Shown here: positions 26,813 through 35,945 of the stretch, piece after piece
Layout of the letters: each line of letters starts with the position of its first letter
Position numbering within the stretch: position 1 is the stretch's first letter
Notes under the pieces: generated by a model
The model's database searches: none
Seen by the model: only the letters and a program-made list of their open reading frames with translations
Told to the model about the DNA's origin: nothing
NCBI GenBank assembly: GCA_963746255.1
Contig: CAVVAJ010000005.1
Coordinates: 806,001-870,000 of the forward strand
Reading direction: 5' to 3'
Source: DAOVXM01 sp963746255
Lineage (GTDB): Bacteria; Chloroflexota; Anaerolineae; Anaerolineales; UBA4823
DNA length: 64,000 bases
Position numbers and translations under genes: made by a program

Positions 26813-28623
26813 GCTGGCTATACTTTTTTTTCGCTTTAATCATCAGCCTTGCGTTTGTACCGCTCGTTCGCCGAGTGAGCATACAGCGAGGTATGGTTGT
26901 CTTACCACGTAATGATCGCTGGCATCAAGATCCAACACCAACTTTGGGGGGAATTGGCATCGTACTCGCCTTTTCAATCACAATAATCGTGTCCAGATTC
27001 CTCAACCCAAGCAATATGGATATTCCTTGGGCGATTATGGTCGGTGCGTTAATCATTTTTTTTCTTGGGTTATACGACGATATTAAGGAGTTGTCTCCAC
27101 CGATGAAGCTCGCAGGCCAGATAGTAGCGGCCTCGCTCGTTGTCGCCCAAGGATATACAACCAATTTCTTTACCCCACGTATTGAAAGCCCGATCGTCGC
27201 TCAAATCCCCAACATCTTACTGACCATGGTATGGATAGTTGGTATAACGAATGCGATAAATTTGTTGGATAACATGGATGGCTTAGCAGCTGGGATAGCG
27301 ATTGCGGCGTCGCTGTTCCTGGGATATCTATTCTGGAGAGTAGGGAACTACAGCATGCTGGCGGTTACATTGGCACTTGCTGGAAGCGTATTGGGCTTCC
27401 TGGTTTATAATTTCCCACCAGCGTCAATTTTTATGGGGGACAGCGGCAGTATGTTCTTAGGTTTTACCCTATCTGTCCTTGCGATCGCACGCCAGCCGCA
27501 GGCTTCAAATGTCCTTGCGATTTTGGGGGTACCTACTTTGTTATTTTTGCTGCCGATACTCGATACAGCATTAGTAGCCACAACTCGTATATTACGAGGT
27601 GAATCACCAGCCCAGGGCGGCCAAGATCACACCTCACACAGGTTGATCGCTTTTGGTTTCAGCGAAAGACAGGTTTTGCTCGCACTTTACTCTGTGGCGA
27701 TTATTACCGGTATTGCAGGGTTAGTGATTGAATCGCTCGATTATTGGCTTAGTTTGATCTTGGTTCCGCTGTTAATTATCACCTTTGCTATTTTTACAGT
27801 ATATCTCGCGCGATTAAAAATCGTTGTGAATCCAAAATCCAGTCAACCAGGAGCATTTTCCAGATTGATGATCGATCTCACTTATAGAAGACGCATATTT
27901 GAGATAATCCTGGACGGATTCTTGATTGGCATATCACTTTATCTGACTTTCTTGTTAACCAACGGCTTCAGGATGACTGACGAGATCATGCGTATGTACA
28001 TGGGCATGTTGCCTTGGGCGATTGGCTGCGCATATGCGTCGTTCTTTATATTTGGTGTATATCGTGGCGTATGGCGTTATATCGGGGTGGATAGCCTTGT
28101 TCGCTTTACCAAGGCGGCACTAGGGAGCGTCGCCCTCCTTACATTAGTCGCATATTTTTTGCTAGAATTTGATCATTATAGCGTGCAGATATATCTCATA
28201 TATGGGATATTTCTTTACTTGGGGATAGCTGCGTCCCGTGCATCGTTCAAGATTCTAGACCAATCGCGCGTTCAACCCGCAAATCAACCTTATGAAAATG
28301 TTCTTTTGCTTGGTGCGGGAGACAAGGGTGAGATGGCTATACGTTGGATGCTCATGAATCCGGAACTGCAGATGCGCACTGTCGGAATGCTAGATAATGA
28401 CCCTTTTATGAAGGGGCGGCAAATCCACGGTGTAGATGTGCTCGGGAACTACGAAGACCTCGAGCACCTGATCGAAAGTAAGAATATTCAAGGTGTATTG
28501 CTATCAAGCAAAGATCAGTTTACAAGGGAAGTGTACAACAAAGTAATTACAATCTGTACTGAAAAGAAAATATGGGTCAAAGCGTTAAGGTTTGATTTCG
28601 AGACATTAGAGAACAATCGTTGA
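26809..28623 (+). CDS. WecA/TagO-type phosphoglycosyltransferase fused to CapD-like N-terminal region
   Basis: 604 residues. Residues 1-340 are a polyprenyl-phosphate N-acetylaminosugar-1-phosphate transferase: PTLGGIGIVL, the GLYDDIKELSPPMK Asp pair, INLLDNMDGLAAG and FMGDSGSMFLGF, with about ten helices, plus the HTSHRLI loop. From about 350 a second unit follows: four helices then PYENVLLLGAGDKGEMAIRW, a Rossmann domain like the N-terminal half of PglF/WbpM/CapD dehydratases. The catalytic SDR domain of those enzymes is absent. The transferase starts glycan assembly on undecaprenyl phosphate; the extra part may sense a nucleotide or sugar nucleotide. Translationally coupled to the Wzy-like gene. 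Confidence 0.85.
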   Translation: MSWLYFFFALIISLAFVPLVRRVSIQRGMVVLPRNDRWHQDPTPTLGGIGIVLAFSITIIVSRFLNPSNMDIPWAIMVGALIIFFLGLYDDIKELSPPMKLAGQIVAASLVVAQGYTTNFFTPRIESPIVAQIPNILLTMVWIVGITNAINLLDNMDGLAAGIAIAASLFLGYLFWRVGNYSMLAVTLALAGSVLGFLVYNFPPASIFMGDSGSMFLGFTLSVLAIARQPQASNVLAILGVPTLLFLLPILDTALVATTRILRGESPAQGGQDHTSHRLIAFGFSERQVLLALYSVAIITGIAGLVIESLDYWLSLILVPLLIITFAIFTVYLARLKIVVNPKSSQPGAFSRLMIDLTYRRRIFEIILDGFLIGISLYLTFLLTNGFRMTDEIMRMYMGMLPWAIGCAYASFFIFGVYRGVWRYIGVDSLVRFTKAALGSVALLTLVAYFLLEFDHYSVQIYLIYGIFLYLGIAASRASFKILDQSRVQPANQPYENVLLLGAGDKGEMAIRWMLMNPELQMRTVGMLDNDPFMKGRQIHGVDVLGNYEDLEHLIESKNIQGVLLSSKDQFTREVYNKVITICTEKKIWVKALRFDFETLENNR

Positions 28624-28639
28624 TCTGAATCATTTAATG

Positions 28640-29881
28640 TTACCGTTTATTTTTTCGGATTAATCGAGCTAAACGATGTCGCAAATCTTCCTGATATACT
28701 TGCTTTATGATAGGTGTTGTTGCCTCCCCTAGTAGGGTGGAGATCGCTTTCTCAGTCCATCGAATAGCAATTGGATACTCTCTTGTGTGGTGCTCGTAGT
28801 GTTTTGCGAGTTCGATATGCGCATCGATATAGTTGTAATTTGCGGCTCGTTCCCATAATTCAACGGCAAGGCTATACGTTCCTTGCCGTTTATAGATCAT
28901 GGAGAGCCGATGTAGTGCTTTTATGTAATATAATTCAAAGTTTTTATCAGCGAAAAAATCATCATGCTCGATTCCATGCAGATATAATTGGACAGCGCGC
29001 TCGATATCACCCATATCCTCGAAAAGCCTAGCCAAAGATATTATGTCTTGTACATGGTTCTGCTCTACTCCGATCGGGTTGTCCAGAATCGATGCGGTGT
29101 AATTTAACAGCACAGCTAATGAAATCACATCCATTTCATTATGGTACAGAACTCGACGTAATGGATAGGCATCACCGCTGTGCAGATAATCGAAATACAT
29201 TTGTGGAATTGCCCAACCCGGCACATCATCTTCTGATCGATCGGTGGCTAAAATATAAGCTTCGACATACCCTAACGTACAACGAGACAGTCGCTGCGAC
29301 CAAATACGCCTGGATAAGTGCAGTAAATCAATATGGGCATATTCTGTTAATGGTGATCTAAGCCCATTCGCTATAAAGCGGCTGTTGAGTAAGGGGACAT
29401 CAAAAGCTTTGCCATTATAAGAGACAATACATGCCCCCGGGGCAATAAACTCCTCGAACGCAAATAGTTGTGCTGGTTCTTCAGCTGGAGTGGGCATAAA
29501 GAATTGGAAAAACTGAAAACATCCTTCCACAAATTTCCCCGCACCAATTAGAAAAGTATAGGTTCCAGTGCCCCCAGATAATCCTGTCGTTTCTGTATCT
29601 ATAAATATGAAATCTTTTGCTGTAAAGTCGGCAATTCTTTGATCGCCTGCCCATTCGGAGATCGTTTGGAAAGGGGCGTTTAATTCTAATTTATATCGAC
29701 CGTGAGCTTCCCCAATCGGAATTTCTTTTTTAATTATTAGAGTATCCCCAATTGGCGTCTCGCAAAACTGACCGTTTAGCACACGATCAATAGATTGATA
29801 TTGGTGTGCTCTTCGTGGCGTGATATCCTGGGTGCCGACATTTACACCCAGCGCTTTCAGCTTTTCGGATAATGATGGCAC
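28640..29881 (-). CDS. YprB-like RNase H-fold exonuclease with C-terminal TPR-like repeats
   Basis: 413 residues. DFIFIDTETTGLSGGTGTYTFLIG (about residue 88) is the first DEDD acidic motif; IVSYNGKAFDVPLL and the YHNEMDVISLAVLL end motif complete the exonuclease site. This is the YprB ribonuclease-H-like family. Residues 285-400 form helical repeats resembling TPR (ERAVQLYLHGIEHDD, LAVELWERAANYN). It probably trims RNA or DNA; the substrate is unknown. It stands alone between the convergent glycan genes and the M23 peptidase 3 bp upstream. Confidence 0.8.
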   Translation of the reverse strand: MPSLSEKLKALGVNVGTQDITPRRAHQYQSIDRVLNGQFCETPIGDTLIIKKEIPIGEAHGRYKLELNAPFQTISEWAGDQRIADFTAKDFIFIDTETTGLSGGTGTYTFLIGAGKFVEGCFQFFQFFMPTPAEEPAQLFAFEEFIAPGACIVSYNGKAFDVPLLNSRFIANGLRSPLTEYAHIDLLHLSRRIWSQRLSRCTLGYVEAYILATDRSEDDVPGWAIPQMYFDYLHSGDAYPLRRVLYHNEMDVISLAVLLNYTASILDNPIGVEQNHVQDIISLARLFEDMGDIERAVQLYLHGIEHDDFFADKNFELYYIKALHRLSMIYKRQGTYSLAVELWERAANYNYIDAHIELAKHYEHHTREYPIAIRWTEKAISTLLGEATTPIIKQVYQEDLRHRLARLIRKNKR

Positions 29882-29884
29882 TGT

Positions 29885-31138
29885 CTATTGTAAGTAGTCT
29901 AGGGGATTGAGCTTGGCTCCGTTATAAACCAGCTCGAAATGTAAGTGCGGACCGCTCGAATTTCCAGTACTGCCCAATGCACCGATATAACCAGCTTGGT
30001 AGACACTTTGGCCACATGTGACAGCGACCGCACTCAAGTGGGCGTAAGCAGATTGCCAGCCATTGCCGTGATCAATCACAATCATATATCCATAGCCATA
30101 GTTGCTCCACCCGGAATATACGACCACACCGCTGTCCGAAGCAAAAATTGCATTTCCAGTCGCACCGCCGATATCAATCGCGGGATGGATGCCCGAATAT
30201 TGGTATCCAGATATATACGTGGCAGTGGTCGGCCAAACAAATGTACCTGTACCGAACGCGCCTTCATAAATCGATCCGCAGTGTCCGGCGCCGTAATATT
30301 GCGCTGAGGCGGGATTACTACGGGAAATTGCAGGTGGTCCCCAATCCTTTATCGCACGTTTACCGCCTGGCACAATGATCCACTGATTATCATCAAGATC
30401 AGGTGATTCCGCGCTCGCGAGGGTGAGATCAAAATTATTTCCAGAATACGACAGGATATCATCAGTATCTACACCGAAGAAAGATGCAATGCTCAGCAAG
30501 TTGTCACCCTCGTGCCATTGATAGTATGTACCATCCACAGGTAGGATATTTAGGGTCTGGTCTTTGGATAATAAATGGGGATTGTCCTCCAGGGTTTCGA
30601 AATTTCCCCACAGCAAAGTCTCTGGTTTTACCCCAAATGCTTCAGCAATACTAAATAAGCTGTCACCGGTTTGAACTGTATATGTTATTACATCTGACCT
30701 GGGTCGGCTTGGTATGAGGGTATATAAGAGCGCTTTTCGACGGATGCCAATACCACTCTCAATGCCATCATCGCTGACAATGGGTAAATTAATCGGGAGG
30801 GAGGATTGATTAGTGATTTCAGAGGCAGGTATATCTTCAACGCTGATATTTATTTCTGGGGATAAGTTAGCAGTACTGTTTGATAGCAATTCGAATGATG
30901 TGTATCCATTATTATAGCGATCCCAACCAGCCATGGCAAGAAGGATGATGATGAGGATCACTCCGCTGTTTATTAAACCCCTCATTAGCCAACCTATTCG
31001 GCTGGATTTCGTTTGGTTGATATCGCTTTGTGTATATGCTGTTACTGTTTCCGTACTGGGAACTTCCCCATTAATCGCTGGATGGATTGCAGATTTATTC
31101 TGATCGGTATCGCTCTTCTCGCTGAATTCTGTTGGCAT
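29885..31138 (-). CDS. LysM-containing M23 metallopeptidase, membrane anchored
   Basis: Start set at ATG 31138, which has GGAG at 8-base spacing; the reading from GTG 31183 has no such signal. About 417 residues. A single membrane helix (INSGVILIIILLAMAGW) follows a short cytoplasmic N-terminus. Two LysM units come next: ITYTVQTGDSLFSIAEAFGV and YYQWHEGDNLLSIASFFGV. The M23 domain is at the C-terminus with HPAIDIGG (HxxxD), YMIVIDHGNGW and the end motif SGPHLHFEL (HxH), all zinc ligands present. It cuts or organises peptidoglycan cross-links outside the membrane. Confidence 0.9.
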   Translation of the reverse strand: MPTEFSEKSDTDQNKSAIHPAINGEVPSTETVTAYTQSDINQTKSSRIGWLMRGLINSGVILIIILLAMAGWDRYNNGYTSFELLSNSTANLSPEINISVEDIPASEITNQSSLPINLPIVSDDGIESGIGIRRKALLYTLIPSRPRSDVITYTVQTGDSLFSIAEAFGVKPETLLWGNFETLEDNPHLLSKDQTLNILPVDGTYYQWHEGDNLLSIASFFGVDTDDILSYSGNNFDLTLASAESPDLDDNQWIIVPGGKRAIKDWGPPAISRSNPASAQYYGAGHCGSIYEGAFGTGTFVWPTTATYISGYQYSGIHPAIDIGGATGNAIFASDSGVVVYSGWSNYGYGYMIVIDHGNGWQSAYAHLSAVAVTCGQSVYQAGYIGALGSTGNSSGPHLHFELVYNGAKLNPLDYLQ

Positions 31139-31238
31139 ATAGGTGTCTCCGGCATCCTGGCTCGGTAAAGAACCGTGGACCACCTGCCAATTCTACTATA
31201 TCTCAAGTTGTTATAAGCTTAATAAGCATTAATCGTAA

Positions 31239-32171
31239 TTACTCCCTATTTGAATCCTCACTAGGACAAATTTCTTCATCCGCCTTCACAACCAGGACTG
31301 AGCAATTTGTATAATGGATCAGTTTCCGCGATACGCTGCCTAATAACCACCCTTGTACCGGATTCAAGCCTCTCGAACCGGCAACGATAAGATCAATTTC
31401 ATTTATCGCAGCATATGAAATGATCTCGGTTGCCGCATCACCGCGCTTCATAACGGTAGAGATCGGATTCTCTAATCGAGCTAATATACGGTTTGTTTTA
31501 TCCAAAACCGCGTTTCCTTTTTCCTCATCTTCCATTTTCCAGGTCTCAATTTCATCGCTCCAATCTGGAGTCGTCAATTCGAACAATTCAGGTCCAATAG
31601 GCCATGTTTTCGAAATTGGCGTGTATATTGGGACTGGTGGGAGTACATGCATAATACATATAGCTGCTGAAGCAGGTAAGGGCAACCTTGTTAGATATGA
31701 TGTTGCATACTCGCTGCATATTGAACCATCGGTTACCAGGAGTATGTTTTTGAGCTGAACAAATGGTGCTCTAACAACTAAAACTGGGGATTTTGCATAT
31801 TCTACAACTTGCTGGACAACACCACCTAGCAGGATACCCATTGTAGCTCTTAAGCCTTTAGCACCAATGACGACCAAGTTAGGATTGGTTTCCTTAGAGA
31901 TTTCAATTATTTTTTCAGCAGGATAGCCAAGTACCAGGTTCGCGGAAACTTTTAAATCGGCTCCGAGAAAGGATTCACGAGACTTTAGAACATGAGCCCG
32001 CAATCGTTCATGTTCAGAGATTTGGCGGGGTGTAAAAACCGTAACAGCATGGATCTCTGATCCCAATGCAAGGGGTAAGCTTTTAATTAACTCGATTGCA
32101 GCCTGGGCGTGGGTAGAACCATCGTCGGCAAGCAGGATATGAAAAGGTGGGGGAAGATGTGTGTTCGCCAT
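31239..32171 (-). CDS. Tandem universal stress protein (UspA)
   Basis: 310 residues with two Usp domains (about 1-145 and 150-300). Domain 1 has ILLADDGSTHAQAAI and a GAKGLRATMGILLGG loop. Domain 2 begins ILLVTDGSICSEYATS and has GSRGLNPVQGWLLGSVS, the G-x2-G-x9-G-S ATP-binding pattern. Start supported by GAGG 7 bases before ATG. It probably helps survival under stress; no partner gene is evident next to it. Confidence 0.88.
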   Translation of the reverse strand: MANTHLPPPFHILLADDGSTHAQAAIELIKSLPLALGSEIHAVTVFTPRQISEHERLRAHVLKSRESFLGADLKVSANLVLGYPAEKIIEISKETNPNLVVIGAKGLRATMGILLGGVVQQVVEYAKSPVLVVRAPFVQLKNILLVTDGSICSEYATSYLTRLPLPASAAICIMHVLPPVPIYTPISKTWPIGPELFELTTPDWSDEIETWKMEDEEKGNAVLDKTNRILARLENPISTVMKRGDAATEIISYAAINEIDLIVAGSRGLNPVQGWLLGSVSRKLIHYTNCSVLVVKADEEICPSEDSNRE

Positions 32172-32395
32172 TTCTTTACCTCACTGAATCTCAAAAACAG
32201 CTTGGGGCAATCCGGCGAAGCTCAAGCCATGTTCCAAGGGTGCTGTTGTGTGGTATAGATATGTGCGACGAGGATGATTGATGAAAAGTGTTTATGGCTT
32301 GGTGGATTGCCCGAATAATTAGGTAAACCTTTGCTGACTCCAATATATCAGAATTCCAACAGTGATTCAAGCCGGAGTTTTACTGGAGCGGTAAG

Positions 32396-32938
32396 TTATC
32401 CAGCTGCGATTCTTTCGAGGACTGCACGGGCCAACTGGGTATCTTCGACAGCTCGGTGGGAGTTTTGTATTGGAATATTGAAAAAAGACCGTGCGGAATT
32501 TAAAGATTGGAAGCGGTAAGAACCGCGATAATCTTTGTATATATTCATGATACAGAAGAACTTGGTTCCCTGGCTGAGTTTGAGGGGAAGCTGGTATTTT
32601 GCATTAGATTGCTGGAGCATGCGGTGGTCGAATTCAGCGTTAAATATTCCAACCTGACGCCCAGAAAGTATTCGTTGAACCTCCGGCCAAATATGGTACC
32701 AGCGCGGTGCGTCTGCAACGAGATTATTATCGATGCCATGAATCCGGGTTGCGCTTGTTGGGATGGGATTTACGGGTTTGACGAGTGATTGGAATGCTAC
32801 TTTTCCATCCGCTTCCACGATCGCGATCTCAATGATTTCACTCCAGCTATCCAAGCCGGTAGTTTCTGTGTCAAGGTAGAGTGGGTTGGCAGCCAAAATA
32901 CGTTTGGCGAGGGTTATGGTTTCGTAACGAGTGGGCAT
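32396..32938 (-). CDS. DnaQ-like 3'-5' exonuclease (DEDDh)
   Basis: 180 residues. LYLDTETTGLDSW supplies the first acidic pair, ATRIHGID and FNAEFDHRML the second and third, and HRAVEDTQLARAVL the His-Asp of the DEDDh class. It is the size of a free-standing epsilon-like exonuclease, without a helicase or polymerase domain. Role in proofreading or in repair/RNA trimming cannot be told from the sequence. Single gene. Confidence 0.85.
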   Translation of the reverse strand: MPTRYETITLAKRILAANPLYLDTETTGLDSWSEIIEIAIVEADGKVAFQSLVKPVNPIPTSATRIHGIDNNLVADAPRWYHIWPEVQRILSGRQVGIFNAEFDHRMLQQSNAKYQLPLKLSQGTKFFCIMNIYKDYRGSYRFQSLNSARSFFNIPIQNSHRAVEDTQLARAVLERIAAG

Positions 32939-33088
32939 CTACGGCCTCCATTAGGTAAATAGGAGAAATTCTGCTAAAAAGAATAGGCAACAGCGGAAAG
33001 ATATATAATGCGCATAGCCACTATCTACAACGAAATATATATTGCTTATACTGTCTAAAATAACCGATCTTATGTAATTTTGAGGATC

Positions 33089-35143
33089 TCAGGATTTCCC
33101 TGCTTCAGCGATCTGGTCAATTAAATCGCGGCTGGTTTTCACTGGCATTTTACACACCTGATTGTGACAGACGTATGCGGTTGACCTGCCATCCAGCAAA
33201 TCACGTTCCGATAAAAGCGGAGGACTATCCGGGTGAGGGGGATAGCTGGAGAGCGCAGCGATCATCTCAGGATGGTAGGTCGCCCATAGAGCTTTTCTTA
33301 ATGTTTGCCCTGGTTCGGATTTCAAGTCACCAATTATGGCAACCTCAATTGCCTGACCAAAAGCGAAGTTTGCTGCGGATAACCATTTTGCATAAGCGTT
33401 TGGATAGTGAAGCATATGTTCGATTATTGAACCGAGCATCGCTTCAGCGGTATCACGCCAATGTAAACGATCTCCCAGAGCTGAGATCTGTAGCATAGCT
33501 GTCGCAGCTAAAGCGCTTCCGGATGGCGTTGCATTATCTTGAAGTTCTTTTGGCCGCATGATAAGACTTTCATGGTCCATGCCGGTATCGAAAAAACCAC
33601 CATCTTTATCTGAAAACAGCAGCATCATCTCATCTGCCAATTCCAGAGCATACCGGTACCAGCGAACATCTGGATCGCTTTGATATAAAGATAACAACGC
33701 TAAAATCAAACTCGAATAATCCTCCAAGTAAGCCTTATTATTTGCTTGACCTGCCCTCCAAGACCGAGAGAGTCTATTTTCGATAAATAACTCATCCAAA
33801 ATAAATTCAGCATTTTTGATTGCGATATTGGTATACTGCGGCTCATCTAAGTATCTGCCAGCTTCTGCAAAGGTTGTCATCATTAATGCATTCCATGATG
33901 TGATTATCTTGTCATCAATCGCAGGTCCTATTCGTTGGGTACGCTGATCATGTAAACGTGATCTACTTTTCGCTAAAGAATCAGCAATATCCGATACAGG
34001 GATATATAGTTCTTCAGCAATTTCTTCGTTACTTAACACGCGTTGGATGATGTTCTTACCTTCAAAGTTCCCATGTTCGGTAACGCTATATGCTTTGGTG
34101 AAGATGTTAAACTCTAATGGCTCATTGATGACCGCTTTAATCTCTTTCATAGCCCAAAGGTAATATTTACCTTCGACACCTTCAGAATCCGCATCTAAAC
34201 TACTGTAAAAACCTCCTTGAGTATTCGTCAATTCGCGCAGAACGAATTTTAACGTAGTCTCGCATACCTCCCGGTAGATAGGCATTTTTGTTATCAGATA
34301 AGCATGTAGATAAGCCAAAGCTAACTGTGCATTGTCATAGAGCATCTTTTCGAAATGCGGCACAAGCCACGAATAATCGACACTGTAGCGGGAAAAGCCG
34401 CCCCCAATCACATCATACATTCCTCCTCTTGCCATCCTGTCAAGAGCATGCAGAGCCATTTCTAGCGCTAATTCATCACCTTGGGAACCTCGCGTTAATA
34501 GGAAGTCGATCGTCATTGGCTGAGGAAATTTGGGCGCTTGACCCCATCCACCTCCATCCCAGTCGTAAGCCTGGGATAGGGTCAATGGTACTTCAGCAAG
34601 TGATTTCTTGTCGGGGGAATATTTCTTGTAGTCTTTTGTGAAGTTTTGTTGAAGCAAATGCTCGGTGATTTTTACGCTGCTATCTCGTAATTGTTTACGG
34701 TCATCGCGCCAAAGCCTTGCGATTGTGTTTAGTAGTTCGCTGAAGGATGGCATGTTATAACGCCTGACTGGCGGGAAATATGTACCTCCATAAAAAGGTT
34801 TCCCATCTGGAAATAGAAATACACTCATCGGCCAACCCCCTTGGTTGGTCATTGCGACAACAGCTTGCATATATATGCTGTCGATATCTGGTCTCTCCTC
34901 GCGATCGACTTTTATATTCACAAAATATTTGTTCATCAACTCTGCTGTTGCAGGAGCCTCAAAAGATTCTTTTTCCATCACATGACACCAGTGACAGGCT
35001 GCATAACCAACACTCAGAAAAATAGGCTTATCCTCTCGAACAGCCTTCTTAAGGGCTGTCTCTCCCCAGGGAAACCAATCTACGGGATTATTCGCATGTT
35101 GTAGGAGATAGGGAGAAGTTTCGGATGCTAGTCGGTTAGGCAT
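33089..35143 (-). CDS. DUF255 thioredoxin-like/YyaL-family protein
   Basis: 684 residues, the normal full length of the YyaL/SSP411 family. The N-terminus MPNRLASETSPYLLQHANNP and VDWFPWGETAL are family hallmarks, followed by the thioredoxin-like SVGYAACHWCHVMEKESF with the CxxC active site. The rest resembles an (alpha/alpha)6 barrel of glycosidase type (GGFYSSLDADSEGVEGKYY, AYLEDYSSLILALLSLY). Function is not firmly known; a redox or sugar-epimerase-like role has been suggested for the family. Divergent from the lrp gene. Confidence 0.9.
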   Translation of the reverse strand: MPNRLASETSPYLLQHANNPVDWFPWGETALKKAVREDKPIFLSVGYAACHWCHVMEKESFEAPATAELMNKYFVNIKVDREERPDIDSIYMQAVVAMTNQGGWPMSVFLFPDGKPFYGGTYFPPVRRYNMPSFSELLNTIARLWRDDRKQLRDSSVKITEHLLQQNFTKDYKKYSPDKKSLAEVPLTLSQAYDWDGGGWGQAPKFPQPMTIDFLLTRGSQGDELALEMALHALDRMARGGMYDVIGGGFSRYSVDYSWLVPHFEKMLYDNAQLALAYLHAYLITKMPIYREVCETTLKFVLRELTNTQGGFYSSLDADSEGVEGKYYLWAMKEIKAVINEPLEFNIFTKAYSVTEHGNFEGKNIIQRVLSNEEIAEELYIPVSDIADSLAKSRSRLHDQRTQRIGPAIDDKIITSWNALMMTTFAEAGRYLDEPQYTNIAIKNAEFILDELFIENRLSRSWRAGQANNKAYLEDYSSLILALLSLYQSDPDVRWYRYALELADEMMLLFSDKDGGFFDTGMDHESLIMRPKELQDNATPSGSALAATAMLQISALGDRLHWRDTAEAMLGSIIEHMLHYPNAYAKWLSAANFAFGQAIEVAIIGDLKSEPGQTLRKALWATYHPEMIAALSSYPPHPDSPPLLSERDLLDGRSTAYVCHNQVCKMPVKTSRDLIDQIAEAGKS

Positions 35144-35284
35144 TCATACTCCATGGCAATTAAAAACTCGAAGTTACTTTTGAAACTGGTTAATCGACTT
35201 ATTGTTGATTGTTTACTTGTCATTAGTCTAACACACCCAACTTCATAATGAATTCATAATATGCTAAAGGGAATCCCATATATG

Positions 35285-35351
35285 ACGAATTACCAACCAA
35301 AGACTTGCCAAATTACGAATAATGCAATAAAATTCCGGTATAGTTACGAAT
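35285..35351 (+). promoter_or_regulatory. Three direct ACGAAT repeats in the lrp promoter (candidate operator)
   Basis: The hexamer ACGAAT occurs at 35285, 35315 and 35346, each within a longer (T/G)ACGAAT(T/A)A context. Spacings of 30 and 31 bp are close to three helical turns, so all three face the same side of DNA. They bracket the -35/-10 of the gene that follows. This is the layout expected for autoregulation by an Lrp/AsnC octamer; binding is inferred. Confidence 0.45.
35305..35333 (+). promoter_or_regulatory. Promoter of the Lrp-family gene
   Basis: TTGCCA (35305-35310), 17 bases, TAAAAT (35328-35333). The gene starts at 35371 with AGAGGTGAT upstream. Confidence 0.6.
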
Positions 35352-35370
35352 TACAGAGGTGATTTGGTTA

Positions 35371-35832
35371 ATGGACGAGCTTGATTTAGGAATCATAGAA
35401 TACTTGCAGCATGATGGGCGGATGCCGTTTACAGAAATTGCACAATTGCTAAATGTATCCGAGGGGACTATCAGGAATAGAGTTGCACGATTGATCGAAG
35501 ATCGGACCCTGCACATTGTCGGGTTAATTGACCCTTCACGTCTTGGATTTGATGCCCCAGCAATGATTGGCATCACAGTCCAAGGGGAAAATATTGAAGA
35601 CGTTGCTACGGAAATCGCTTCCTTTCCTGAGGTCAGTTATTTAATCATGGTTTCTGGAGAATATGACCTTATTGTTGAGGTACTTTGCCGTGATCGACAG
35701 CACTTAGCGACATTTCTGAATCAAAGTTTAAGGCAAGTTGCAGGTGTTATGCGGTCTCAAACCTTCATGACCTTGCGTACATTCAAGATGGCATATGGTG
35801 CACGCCCGATGACAGAATTGTCGCAAGGGTAA
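35371..35832 (+). CDS. Lrp/AsnC-family transcriptional regulator
   Basis: Start at ATG 35371 (GAGGTGAT upstream) rather than the longer reading from 35359. 153 residues. Residues 1-60 form the HTH domain: MDELDLGIIEYLQHDGRMPF, EIAQLLNVSEGTIRNRVARL. The RAM ligand domain follows with FDAPAMIGITVQGENIEDV and SYLIMVSGEYDLIVEVLC (the GxYD effector-pocket motif). Such regulators sense amino acids. It lies directly upstream of the amine/amino-acid catabolic cluster on the same strand and is its probable regulator. Confidence 0.92.
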   Translation: MDELDLGIIEYLQHDGRMPFTEIAQLLNVSEGTIRNRVARLIEDRTLHIVGLIDPSRLGFDAPAMIGITVQGENIEDVATEIASFPEVSYLIMVSGEYDLIVEVLCRDRQHLATFLNQSLRQVAGVMRSQTFMTLRTFKMAYGARPMTELSQG

Positions 35833-35945
35833 TGCAAAAATCCAGTCAAATGACGAGCGTGTCTGGACTGAAGTTAATGCTGCCGAATAATTGTTACATA
35901 TAATGCAGGGGTGGTTGTTCAACCGCCTCTGCTGAGGATTTTGGT

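Noticed and set aside
35840..35880. Terminator-like inverted repeat after lrp
   Set aside because: The apparent arms (CCAGTC and CTGGAC) are not reverse complements of each other.
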